64,000 bases of DNA from CAG-791 sp963658695. Lineage in GTDB: Bacteria > Bacillota > Clostridia > Lachnospirales > Lachnospiraceae. Shown in pieces: positions 8,488 through 17,124 of this stretch; within the stretch, counting starts at the first letter, position 1, and every line of letters starts with the position of its first letter. Both the position numbers and the translations under genes were made by a program. The notes below the pieces were generated by a model. It saw only the letters and a program-made list of their open reading frames with translations. It was not told where the DNA came from and did no database searches. The stretch spans positions 1 through 64,000 of the forward strand of contig CAVKRN010000006.1 in NCBI GenBank assembly GCA_963658695.1, in the 5' to 3' direction.

Positions 8488-11025
8488 ATGAAGGAATATT
8501 GGAATTACTTTTTTCTGGATAACGAAAAGGACATGATTGTCAATTTGTTCCGGGATGGGGAGAGGCTGTTTTATGAGCTGGAAACGCCCAACCACCATTC
8601 CGGGAACCTGATTCGCAACTTTGCCAAGATCTGCCGGCTTCCGCTCTCGGTCAATCGGGACGGGCTCTTTGTCATTCGCGGGGAGATTCCATGCTACATC
8701 AACGGAGATAATGAGGAAGTCTACATACTGCGCTTTGCGGATATCAAAATGGCCAACATTACGCCGGACGGGAGAATTGAACGGAAGGCGGTTGTCCCTG
8801 CGATTGCCAAGACCTTAATGAGTCAGACAAAGGATTATCAGCTGCCTGCCGAGAAAACGATTTTCAAAACCTATATCCGGCGAGAGCTGAAATTCCAGAG
8901 TGATCTTCATACGCATATGAACGGAAACCTTGCGCCGGATACGCTGATTGCCCTTGGCATTATGCACCAGATACGGTATCCGATGCGTTACATTCGCAAG
9001 CTCCACCTAGTATTGTCGGACGAGCAGGGGGAGAGGCTGCGTCTTGCCGGTCTAAAAACAGAAGAAGCCATCCGGCAGCAGGAGGGCAGGCATCCGCTGC
9101 CGCAGAAAGTGCTGCAGCGGCGAATCGAAGACAATACGTTTCTGAATTTTGCGGATCTGATTCTGAACAATCCGGAGAATGCCGAGAAGAATATTGTAAA
9201 GATACGCGCATCTCTGGTAGTGCTCAAGGATGGCCAGGCGGTATTTACAGATCTGGAAAAGGTCTACGTGTACCGCTACGTCTTTGCAAAGGGGGTGACA
9301 TACACCGGGATAGACGGCCAAGACGGACGTATTCCGCTGCATGACATCGAGAAGATTCCGGACAAAGACGTGCGGGAGTCGCTGCTGCAGATGCTGCAGG
9401 ATCATGAGAATCCAGCGTATGCAGGGAACACGCTGTTTCAGGACAAGCTCCTGTGGATCGGAAGATTGTACCGGCAGCAGGGCATCCGGTATGTGGAGAT
9501 CAGCGACACGACCCTTGTCAAAAAACACGAATCCCTGACCATGCTGCGCCAGGTCCATGATATCTTACCGAAGGTATTACAGGAGACGGGAGTGATGATT
9601 CGCTTTCTGGCTGCCATGCGCCGGATTCCGCTGACGGTTGTGAAGGGACAGGAGAATTATCTGGCACAGAATCTTGCGGTACTCCATGCAGTGGCAAAGG
9701 ATCCTTATGTGGCCGGATGTGATTTCGTCGGAGAAGAGATCAATGATATCCGGGAGCTGGCGCCGGTATTCAAAGAAATCGTCCGGATTGCGGGAGAGAA
9801 CCCGGGATTTGTGATTCGTGTACATGCGGGTGAGAACAGCAGCCTGCGGGGCAATGTGGAGCAGAGCATCAAGTGCGTAAAGGAAGCGCTGGCCCCGGGG
9901 CAGGCGATGCCGCAGATGCGAATCGGACACGGACTGTATACCTGCAGCCTAAGCTCGCCGGAGGGGAAAGAGCTGCTCAAAACCATTCGGGAGAATCATG
10001 TGGTCCTGGAATTCCAGCTGACATCGAATGTGCGGCTTAACAACCTGGTCAGCCTGGAGGCACATCCGCTTCATCAATATCTGCGGGCAGGCATTCATTG
10101 TGTACAGGGAACGGACGGCGGAGCGCTGTACGGAACGACGCCGATGCACGAACAAAGATCCTTGGAACATCTGCTGGATCTGACCTATGAAGAACAGCAG
10201 TTTATGAGGGATTCGGAGCGAGTTATCATTGAGGCAAGTGAAGAGAACTTTGGACAGAAGACACTGGAATTTCGTTCCAAGGTAGGAGAACGGGACTTTG
10301 CGGCTGTACTCCTGGAGGAGATGGAGCAGGCAAATGCACGAATCGGGCAGGAAACGGCGCTGGCCAAGACGCCCGAGGCGGATACAGCCATGGAGCTGGA
10401 GGACCAGATTGAAGAATTGCCGGAGGACCGTGTACCGGTGATCATTGCCGGTGGAAGTTTTAACACGCAGGGGCGCATAACGCGCATGACGAAAAACGGG
10501 CAGCACTGCATTCAGAAGCTCGCAGATGCGCTGGATCCGAAACAGGTATTTTTTGTGCTGGGGCATACGCTGCAGGGATATGAGCGGTATCTTTTGGAGT
10601 GTAACGAGCTGCGAAGGACGCAGGGAAAGGAACCGTTTGCGGTATACTGCTTTGCTCCGGCGCGTCTTGGTCAGCAGCAGCTGCAGCGTCTGGAGAAGGC
10701 CGAAGTCCGCGTGCGGGTATCTCCGATGGGAGAGAGCATGGGACTGTATAAAAGCTTTCATTATGAGATCTTCAAAAGACGGTCTTCTGTTGTGGTAGCT
10801 TTTGATGGAAATGCGGCGGCGGAAAATCTGATTCAGGAGGCCAAAAACGGCAGGGGCACGGCGGGAATTCTGGTGTGGGAGAACGCAACGCCGCTTCGGG
10901 AAAAGGCGGTCTCGCTGGAAGGATATGTGGATTTCTTTGGCGATGATCTGGCGGAGAAGGTGCAGGAGCTTCTGGCACATCCGCCCAGACACTCGTATCG
11001 CCGCTGGGAGGTGGAGAAGCCCTAA
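8488..11025 (+). CDS. large adenosine-deaminase-like protein with C-terminal Rossmann-like domain
   Basis: At 845 residues this is more than twice the size of a housekeeping adenosine deaminase. Metal and catalytic motifs of the family are present: DLHTHMNGN at about 139, RVHAGENSS at about 444 (His and catalytic Glu), IGHGLYTC at about 479, and GTDGGALYGT at about 540. In classical enzymes the last motif reads TDDP; here the second Asp is Gly, which may alter base recognition. About 135 residues precede the catalytic part and a long insertion separates the first two motifs. Residues 648-840 form a separate alpha/beta region (VPVIIAGGSF, FFVLGHTLQGYE, VVVAFDGNAAAENLI) that looks Rossmann- or SLOG-like. 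The ATG follows AGGAACTGT. The substrate is unknown. Confidence 0.78.
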   Translation: MKEYWNYFFLDNEKDMIVNLFRDGERLFYELETPNHHSGNLIRNFAKICRLPLSVNRDGLFVIRGEIPCYINGDNEEVYILRFADIKMANITPDGRIERKAVVPAIAKTLMSQTKDYQLPAEKTIFKTYIRRELKFQSDLHTHMNGNLAPDTLIALGIMHQIRYPMRYIRKLHLVLSDEQGERLRLAGLKTEEAIRQQEGRHPLPQKVLQRRIEDNTFLNFADLILNNPENAEKNIVKIRASLVVLKDGQAVFTDLEKVYVYRYVFAKGVTYTGIDGQDGRIPLHDIEKIPDKDVRESLLQMLQDHENPAYAGNTLFQDKLLWIGRLYRQQGIRYVEISDTTLVKKHESLTMLRQVHDILPKVLQETGVMIRFLAAMRRIPLTVVKGQENYLAQNLAVLHAVAKDPYVAGCDFVGEEINDIRELAPVFKEIVRIAGENPGFVIRVHAGENSSLRGNVEQSIKCVKEALAPGQAMPQMRIGHGLYTCSLSSPEGKELLKTIRENHVVLEFQLTSNVRLNNLVSLEAHPLHQYLRAGIHCVQGTDGGALYGTTPMHEQRSLEHLLDLTYEEQQFMRDSERVIIEASEENFGQKTLEFRSKVGERDFAAVLLEEMEQANARIGQETALAKTPEADTAMELEDQIEELPEDRVPVIIAGGSFNTQGRITRMTKNGQHCIQKLADALDPKQVFFVLGHTLQGYERYLLECNELRRTQGKEPFAVYCFAPARLGQQQLQRLEKAEVRVRVSPMGESMGLYKSFHYEIFKRRSSVVVAFDGNAAAENLIQEAKNGRGTAGILVWENATPLREKAVSLEGYVDFFGDDLAEKVQELLAHPPRHSYRRWEVEKP

Positions 11026-11066
11026 ATGAGGGATCCTGTGTTATGATAGTGTAACTATTCGGGGCC

Positions 11067-11098
11067 AAGGAAATGCCGATGTAATCAGCGTTTCCTTA
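11067..11098 (+). repeat. module E hairpin, copy 1
   Basis: AAGGAAATGC and GCGTTTCCTT form a 10-bp stem around CGATGTAATCA. A closely similar hairpin lies at 62577-62606. Both are followed by a module B core. Confidence 0.6.
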
Positions 11099-11157
11099 AG
11101 CGACGCAGCAGCGGCCTTGTGAATGTGCGCTGAATAGCCACTATGAAAGGATTCAGG
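11099..11157 (+). repeat. module B repeat, copy 1
   Basis: The core GACGCAGCAGCGGCCTTGTG and the following GAATGTGCGCTGAATAGCC match the copies at 22779, 56576 and 62627. It lies between the deaminase-like gene and the glycoside hydrolase gene. Confidence 0.6.
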
Positions 11158-11165
11158 TCAATTAC

Positions 11166-13163
11166 ATGAAGAAACATTCCGATCCGCCTCTTCGGCCGCT
11201 TCTGACCCCATGGGGAGAAGAGCTGTCACAGCATCCGGATATTATACCCCTTTCTGAATATCCAAGGCCGTCACTGATACGGCAGGAATGGCAATGTCTG
11301 AACGGATACTGGGAATACGCAATCCGAAAGTGTGGCGAGAAATGGCCGGAGGAAGGCGCCGATGGAAGAATTCGTGTTCCGTTTTCTCCGGAGTGTTTAC
11401 TTTCCGGTGTCGGAAGACAGCTTCAGCCGGGCGAGGTCCTGTGGTATCGAAGAACATTTTCGTGGAAACGAAACGAAGAAAAGCCGCAGGTTCTCCTTCA
11501 CGTGGGGGCGGCGGATCAGGAAGCGACGATCTGGATCAACGGACAGTATGCAGGAGACCATGTCGGTGGATATCTGCCATTTACCCTGGAGATTGCGGAA
11601 TATTTGCAGGAAGGCATCAACGAGCTTTTGATTGCTGTGCGGGATGACTCGGATGCTTCCTGGCATGCCAGAGGCAAGCAGAAGCTAAAGCGCGGCGGCA
11701 TGTTCTATACCGCCACCAGCGGAATCTGGCAGAGCGTATGGCTGGAGCAGGTGCCGGCGGCCTATGTGCGCTCCATCGAAACGAGAAATATGCCCGCAAC
11801 CGGCCGGGATGAAGAACCGCCGGCAGCAGGACAAGGCAAACCATGCGGCGCGCAGATACAGATCCGTGTCAATACGGCACATGTCGAAACGAATCAGAGT
11901 GTTCGCTTGCAGATTCGGGAGGCGGCCTTGCAGAAGGAGGACTATCTTCGGGATTCAAAGGATATTCTGCGGCTTCGAAAGCCAATCCTTTTGGAAACAG
12001 AGATTTCGGCAGATACCTGGTGCATCGTTTCTTTGCCGGGGAAGCCGGCCCTCTGGTCCCAGGAGACCCCCTGGCTCTACGGAATTACGGCGCTCGTGGG
12101 ACTGGATGAGACGGATTCCTATTTTGCCTTGCGGCATTTCGGGTCGGCGCCGATGGAGAAGATCGGGAGCGCGGGGGAGAGGAAGACCTGCTCGGAAACG
12201 GATGTCGGAAGGAACAGGCACAACGTAAAAGGAGAACTTCGCGAGCTGACACTGAACGGACTGCCGCAGCACCAGCGCGGCGTGCTGGACCAGGGCTACT
12301 GGTCGGACGGCATGTATACGGCGCCAACAGACGAGGCACTGATCCATGATATTGTCAGCATGAAGCAGCTGGGGTTCAATATGCTGCGCAAGCACATCAA
12401 GATAGAACCGGAGCGCTGGTATTACCACTGTGATCGTCTGGGAATGGCGGTCTGGCAGGACATGGTGTGCGGCGGGGGAAGGCTTCGGGCATGGTTTGTC
12501 ACGTATGGCGCAACGCTGTTGCTGCAGCTGGGGGTTCGAATCCGGGATACGCACGTCTTTTTACTGGGACGGTCACAGGAAGAGGGAAGACTTGAATTTG
12601 AGCGGGAGATGCTGGAGACGGCAAAGATCCTTCATTCCCATCCGTGTCTGTGTACCTGGGTGATTTTCAACGAGGGCTGGGGACAGTTTGAAACAAAGCG
12701 CCTGACGGGGCATCTTCGGGAGGCAGATCCGGAGCATCTGATTGATGCGGCCAGCGGATGGTTTGATCAGGGGTGGGGTGAGTTTCAGCGTATCCATCAT
12801 TATTATCTGCGTCTGGTTTTTAGAAGAAGGGATACGAGAATTCGTGTACTGTCGGAATTTGGGGGACTTCCCTTTGGGATAAAGGGACATACGGCGTGCG
12901 CGAAGACGTATGGCTACGGCAGAGTCGAGGATCTGACGGCGCTGAATCAAGGCTTTTGGAATTTGCTCCGGAAGGCGGATGCGCTTTCAAAGGAAGGGTT
13001 TTGTGCCTGGGTTTATACGCAGGTGTCGGATGTGGAGGAAGAGATCAACGGCATTCTGACCTTTGACCGCCGCGTACAGAAAATTCAAGGCGAATTATGT
13101 TTGTCTGCGGCGCATGGAAGAGAAGCTGCGGATGCTGGAGCAGTTACGAAACATATACGATAG
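11166..13163 (+). CDS. glycoside hydrolase family 2 protein
   Basis: A GH2 exo-glycosidase (beta-galactosidase, glucuronidase or mannosidase type; the specificity cannot be read). The N-terminal sugar-binding domain shows the typical QCLNGYWEYA, then WYRRTFSW, then WINGQYAGDHVGGYLPF. The catalytic barrel has NEGWGQ at about residue 500 (acid/base Glu) and LSEFGG at about 563 (nucleophile Glu). No signal peptide is present, so it is probably cytoplasmic and acts on imported oligosaccharides. The last 28 residues look unnatural, while another frame from 13084 to 13176 reads as a basic, helix-like C-terminus, so a one-base shift in AAAA at 13080-13083 is suspected. The coiled-coil kinase-like gene follows closely. 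Confidence 0.87.
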   Translation: MKKHSDPPLRPLLTPWGEELSQHPDIIPLSEYPRPSLIRQEWQCLNGYWEYAIRKCGEKWPEEGADGRIRVPFSPECLLSGVGRQLQPGEVLWYRRTFSWKRNEEKPQVLLHVGAADQEATIWINGQYAGDHVGGYLPFTLEIAEYLQEGINELLIAVRDDSDASWHARGKQKLKRGGMFYTATSGIWQSVWLEQVPAAYVRSIETRNMPATGRDEEPPAAGQGKPCGAQIQIRVNTAHVETNQSVRLQIREAALQKEDYLRDSKDILRLRKPILLETEISADTWCIVSLPGKPALWSQETPWLYGITALVGLDETDSYFALRHFGSAPMEKIGSAGERKTCSETDVGRNRHNVKGELRELTLNGLPQHQRGVLDQGYWSDGMYTAPTDEALIHDIVSMKQLGFNMLRKHIKIEPERWYYHCDRLGMAVWQDMVCGGGRLRAWFVTYGATLLLQLGVRIRDTHVFLLGRSQEEGRLEFEREMLETAKILHSHPCLCTWVIFNEGWGQFETKRLTGHLREADPEHLIDAASGWFDQGWGEFQRIHHYYLRLVFRRRDTRIRVLSEFGGLPFGIKGHTACAKTYGYGRVEDLTALNQGFWNLLRKADALSKEGFCAWVYTQVSDVEEEINGILTFDRRVQKIQGELCLSAAHGREAADAGAVTKHIR

Positions 13164-13178
13164 AATCAGGGTTTAACT

Positions 13179-15335
13179 ATGCAGAGTGCGTTTGATTTTG
13201 GAAAGGATTTTCTGACACAGTATTTCACAAAGAAGGATGCAGACGCTGTATGCGACTTTTTGTCGGATGATATCATTTGGATTACACCCAATGAGATCCG
13301 GCATTTGAAGAATGTCCGCTCCATTCGCGAATTTCTTCGGGAATCGCTGCAGGAGGATCCGAAGGCATATACGGTGGATGTTGCTGCCATTCACTCTGCT
13401 CCCGGATTGGATCCGGTTACCGTTACGGTATTTGACGTGAACCTGATTCCCAAGCATGAGGAGTCCAGCGTTAATCTTCGTGTGACACTGGCACTTCGGC
13501 GGGATGGAGAGGGCTTCCTGATTGCCTATGTGGAAATGTCCCGCAAGTACATCCGGACGGATGTGGAGCAAATTCGTACCTTTGCAGATTCCCTTCCCGG
13601 CGGCATTATTACACTGACGGTACTGGGGAACGACATTCGCGTCATGTACGTCAGCGGGTGGTTTTTTCAGCAGCTGGGGTTGGACGAGGCAATCTGCTAC
13701 GAGAGAATGGAGCAGAACGTCTTCTTCATGATGCCGGAAGAGGATCAGAAAAGGGCGCTGACCCTTGTGGGGGAGATGGCAGCCTTGAAGCGTCCGAAGC
13801 CGCTTTCTTTGCAGGTGACGATGCAGCATGCAGATGAAAAAACCAAATACCCCTGTCATATGACCATTGCATCTGCCTACAAGGAAGGCGGACGTACGGT
13901 GCTGTATCTGTTGTTCGATGAAATCAGTGATCTGGATCACGAGCGGCGCCGTGAAAAGCGCAAGGACGCGAAGGATCGGAAGGAACTGGAAAAGGAGCTG
14001 GAACGGCTCCGGCAGGAAAAGGATCTGCCTCGCATCGAGGATATTCAGAAAAAGGCAGCAGAGGAGATCGAAGACACCAAGCGAATTGCGCAGGAAGAGT
14101 CGGATGCTGCGATGAAGCTGATTCAGGCTAAGCTGGAACAGGCAGCGCAGGAACAGAAAAAAGCAGTTGAGGCGGCCAGAAGGCAGGTGAGCCGGCAGTT
14201 TACCGACAGCTGGAAGGAAGAAAAGAAAAAGCACACCGCGGCGAAGGAAGCGCTGGTCAAGGAAAAGGAAGACGCACAGAAGGCGGCAGAGGAGCTGCAG
14301 GAGAAGCTTACCGCGCTGGAGAAGCAGCTGGCGGAGGTGCAAAAAGAAAAGGAAGATTCCAATCGGGACTATCAGGACCGAATTCTCAAGCTCCAATGGG
14401 AGCTGAATGCGACGAAGAAAAAGGCGCAGGAAGATGCGCAGTTCCAGGAAGAGCAGCTGACAAAGGAAAAGGCGGACGCACTGCAGGCAGCGAGACAGAG
14501 GGCCGATGAGGAGAAGGACGCGCTGATCCGGGAGAAGGATGAGCTTCTCCAAAGCGAAAAGAAGCAGAAGAGTGAGCTGGAGGGTACGGTTCTGCGCCTG
14601 CAGCGGGAGCTGTCTCGTCAGGAGGCAGAGCTTTCCCATAAGGAGAGCGAGCAGCGAATCCTGAGCAAGGAAAAAGATAAATCTATCCGGCGCATGCAGA
14701 GCCTTCTGCAGGGACAGATGGGCAGTATACAGAGCGCGGCTCGTGCGGCAAAGGAGGAAAAGCGTCCGGATCAGCTTCGTCGTCAGGTTGAAAAAATAGC
14801 AGACGCTGCCGGTGCAATGCCGGGATATATGCATGATCTTGCAGCGATTTCCGGATTGAACCCAAGCGAACGGCTTCCGCTGTCGGAGGAAACCTTTTCG
14901 GTGCGCTCCTGTCTGGACCTTGTCAGGCTGGTGATCTGGCCGCAGTGCCGCCAAAAGGGCATTGCATTTTCTGTAGAGATGACAGAAGGAATGCCGGATC
15001 AGGTGTGCGGAGGTAAGGAAGGCTTGGAGCTGGCCTTTTTGTGCATTCTGGAAAATGCCATCGAGAATACGGCAATGGGAGGCACAATTACACTGCAGGC
15101 ATCGTCAGAGCCGCCGGTCCGGGGAAGTGCCTATTATCATTTTCGGATAACGGATAACGGACAGGGCATTGCCGAAGACAAGCTCCCGGTCCTGTTTGAT
15201 CAGCCGGAAAGTGAGCTCTCCATCGCCAGGAAGGTTATGGCGACGATGGGGGGATCCATTCAGGTCCGCAGCAAGGCCGGCGAGGGGGCGAGCTTTGAGG
15301 TAAAGGTGAGCCTGAAGACGGCGTCTGTACGGTAA
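13179..15335 (+). CDS. cytoplasmic coiled-coil histidine-kinase-like protein
   Basis: The 718 residues divide into an N-terminal SnoaL/NTF2-like alpha-beta domain (about 1-120), a PAS-like domain (about 125-245), a very long Lys/Glu/Gln-rich coiled coil (about 250-510), and a C-terminal HATPase-type domain. The ATPase boxes are FLCILENAIENTAMGG (N box), ITDNGQGI (G1) and GEGASFEV (G2). No canonical HExxxP phospho-acceptor box is seen; the only nearby His is in PGYMHDLAAIS. There is no transmembrane segment and no response regulator gene nearby. It might be a degenerate kinase or scaffold. It starts 15 bases after the glycoside hydrolase stop, or two bases after the alternative stop. Confidence 0.75.
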   Translation: MQSAFDFGKDFLTQYFTKKDADAVCDFLSDDIIWITPNEIRHLKNVRSIREFLRESLQEDPKAYTVDVAAIHSAPGLDPVTVTVFDVNLIPKHEESSVNLRVTLALRRDGEGFLIAYVEMSRKYIRTDVEQIRTFADSLPGGIITLTVLGNDIRVMYVSGWFFQQLGLDEAICYERMEQNVFFMMPEEDQKRALTLVGEMAALKRPKPLSLQVTMQHADEKTKYPCHMTIASAYKEGGRTVLYLLFDEISDLDHERRREKRKDAKDRKELEKELERLRQEKDLPRIEDIQKKAAEEIEDTKRIAQEESDAAMKLIQAKLEQAAQEQKKAVEAARRQVSRQFTDSWKEEKKKHTAAKEALVKEKEDAQKAAEELQEKLTALEKQLAEVQKEKEDSNRDYQDRILKLQWELNATKKKAQEDAQFQEEQLTKEKADALQAARQRADEEKDALIREKDELLQSEKKQKSELEGTVLRLQRELSRQEAELSHKESEQRILSKEKDKSIRRMQSLLQGQMGSIQSAARAAKEEKRPDQLRRQVEKIADAAGAMPGYMHDLAAISGLNPSERLPLSEETFSVRSCLDLVRLVIWPQCRQKGIAFSVEMTEGMPDQVCGGKEGLELAFLCILENAIENTAMGGTITLQASSEPPVRGSAYYHFRITDNGQGIAEDKLPVLFDQPESELSIARKVMATMGGSIQVRSKAGEGASFEVKVSLKTASVR

Positions 15336-15456
15336 CCAAGCAACAGGACGGCGGATGGATGTCTGGAATTGGGCTCTTGCACATTTTCTTCCTGCGTGCC
15401 ATACTGTGCCTGCGCTATATCCGCGGGAAAGCGGAACAGCAGCAGGAAGGAAAACT

Positions 15457-17043
15457 ATGAAAAAGAAATCATTACTCGTCACCTGTGCTCTTGCATCGGC
15501 GCTGGTTTTGTCAGCGTGCGCGCAGAGCGCGTCAAACGCAGACACTTCGTCTGCAGTCTCCTCCACTACTTTGGCAGCATCGGATGAATCGGCTTCTGCA
15601 AGCACGGAGCAGGAAACTAAGCCGGCAGAGGGCGGAAGCTTCGTATTCGGCCTTGCCACGGAAATTGATAATTTTGATCCGTTTACTGCGACCACGGCCG
15701 ATGCGAAGAGTATTTACTTCAACATCTATGAGGGTCTGGTAAAGGTCCAGCCGGATGGTACCTTCGCGGGAGCGGTTGCATCGGATTACAGCATCAGCGA
15801 GGATGCAGCGACCTATACCTTTACGCTCCGCGATGGTGTGAAATTTCATAATGGAGAGGCTGTGACCGCGGAGGATGTATTGTATTCCATTCAGCTTGCC
15901 ATTGACAGCAAGATCACAGGGTATGAGAACATCGAGTCCTTTGAGGCAGCCGATGATAAAACCATTGTGATTCATTTGGCACAGGGGAATACGGATTTTC
16001 TTGCGCAGGCTTCGCAGGCGATTGTTCCCAAGGATTCGGACAACAATTCCGAGCTGGCAACTGCGCCCATCGGAACGGGGCCATTTGCGCTGACGGAATA
16101 TGCAGTACAGGATCACGTGACGTTGACCGCATTTGCGGATTACTGGGGGACAAAGCCGCACCTAGATCAGGTGACGGTACGTTTCCTTGCAGACTCCTCG
16201 CAGGAGCTCATGAATTTCCAGTCCGGTGCGATTGATGGATATATGGGCGATGCCTCGGTGACGCAGCAGCTCAATGCCTCTGACGTGAACGTCTATGTGG
16301 GCAATTCCAATGCGGTGCAGGCACTCTATCTGAACAATGCGGCTGAGCCGTTTGATGATGTACTGGTTCGGCAGGCAATCTGCTATGCCGTGGATCCGCA
16401 GGATATCATCGATACGGTGGACTATGGCTACGGTACGGTGCTGGGGACGGCAATGATTCCGGGATTGTCTGCGTATTATGATGATTCTCTGACGGATGTG
16501 TATTCGTATGACACCGAGAAGGCCAAGGACCTGCTCACAGAGGCAGGATATCCGGATGGCTTCACCTTTACGGTGACCGTTCCGTCTGTATATAAGGTCC
16601 ACGTAGAGTCGGCGCAGGTTCTGGTGAATCAGCTGGCGGAGATCGGCGTTACCATGAACATCAATCAGGTGGATTGGGCAACCTGGCTGGAGAATACCTA
16701 CACAAACCGCGATTATGAGGCGACCATCGTTTCTGTAGACGGCGCCATCGCATCTCCGACTGCCTTTTTGTCAAGATATCGCTCCGACGCATCGAATAAC
16801 TTTGTGAATTACAGCTCCGAGGCCTTTGACGAGCACTATGCAGCGGCAGCGGCGGCGGTGGATGAGAGCACGCGGCAGCAGGAGTTCAAAGCGTGCCAAC
16901 AGGAGCTGACCAATGATGCCGCCAGCGCCTATATTCAGGATGTAGCGAATATCATGGTGTACAACAAGAAATTCGACGGCTTCCAAAGCTACCCGCTGTA
17001 TGCGGTGGATTTCTCGGCCATTTATCAGGTGCAGGCATCGTAA
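15457..17043 (+). CDS. ABC transporter substrate-binding lipoprotein, peptide/nickel (family 5) type
   Basis: The extracellular ligand-binding subunit of the transporter that follows. The 528 residues start with a lipoprotein signal (MKKKSLLVTCAL, lipobox LSAC at about residue 21) and a Ser/Thr/Ala linker. The family 5 fold follows, with NFDPFTATTADAKSIYFNIYE-type opening, LRDGVKFHNGEAVTAEDV, and the late LTEAGYPDGF. The start chosen follows AGGAAGGAAAACT; a longer open frame upstream lacks a signal peptide. The genes behind it encode two permeases and two ATPases in the Dpp/Opp order. The ligand (di- or oligopeptide, or metal chelate) cannot be decided. Confidence 0.92.
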   Translation: MKKKSLLVTCALASALVLSACAQSASNADTSSAVSSTTLAASDESASASTEQETKPAEGGSFVFGLATEIDNFDPFTATTADAKSIYFNIYEGLVKVQPDGTFAGAVASDYSISEDAATYTFTLRDGVKFHNGEAVTAEDVLYSIQLAIDSKITGYENIESFEAADDKTIVIHLAQGNTDFLAQASQAIVPKDSDNNSELATAPIGTGPFALTEYAVQDHVTLTAFADYWGTKPHLDQVTVRFLADSSQELMNFQSGAIDGYMGDASVTQQLNASDVNVYVGNSNAVQALYLNNAAEPFDDVLVRQAICYAVDPQDIIDTVDYGYGTVLGTAMIPGLSAYYDDSLTDVYSYDTEKAKDLLTEAGYPDGFTFTVTVPSVYKVHVESAQVLVNQLAEIGVTMNINQVDWATWLENTYTNRDYEATIVSVDGAIASPTAFLSRYRSDASNNFVNYSSEAFDEHYAAAAAAVDESTRQQEFKACQQELTNDAASAYIQDVANIMVYNKKFDGFQSYPLYAVDFSAIYQVQAS

Positions 17044-17076
17044 TCATAGTCGCGGCAGCTGCCGCAGTGCGAAATG

Positions 17077-17108
17077 CAAGGGAACACGGAATTGTCCGTG
17101 TTCCCTTG
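17077..17108 (+). other. perfect 14-bp hairpin between the binding protein and permease genes
   Basis: CAAGGGAACACGGA and TCCGTGTTCCCTTG pair perfectly around the loop ATTG. There is no U-run after it, so it is probably an mRNA 3'-end stabiliser or processing site that favours excess binding protein. A GCGGCAGCTGCCGC palindrome lies just upstream at 17052. Confidence 0.75.
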
Positions 17109-17124
17109 ATTCAATCCTTGGGTT

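Noticed and set aside
8488..13163. A RADAR-type antiphage system
   Set aside because: The large deaminase-like protein fits the size of RdrB, but there is no RdrA-like ATPase gene on either side; the neighbours are a DUF1538 protein and a glycoside hydrolase.
13173..14954. A 593-codon minus-strand open frame rich in Leu and Phe
   Set aside because: It is the antisense image of the Lys/Glu/Gln-rich coiled coil in the kinase-like gene; no ribosome site or family resemblance.
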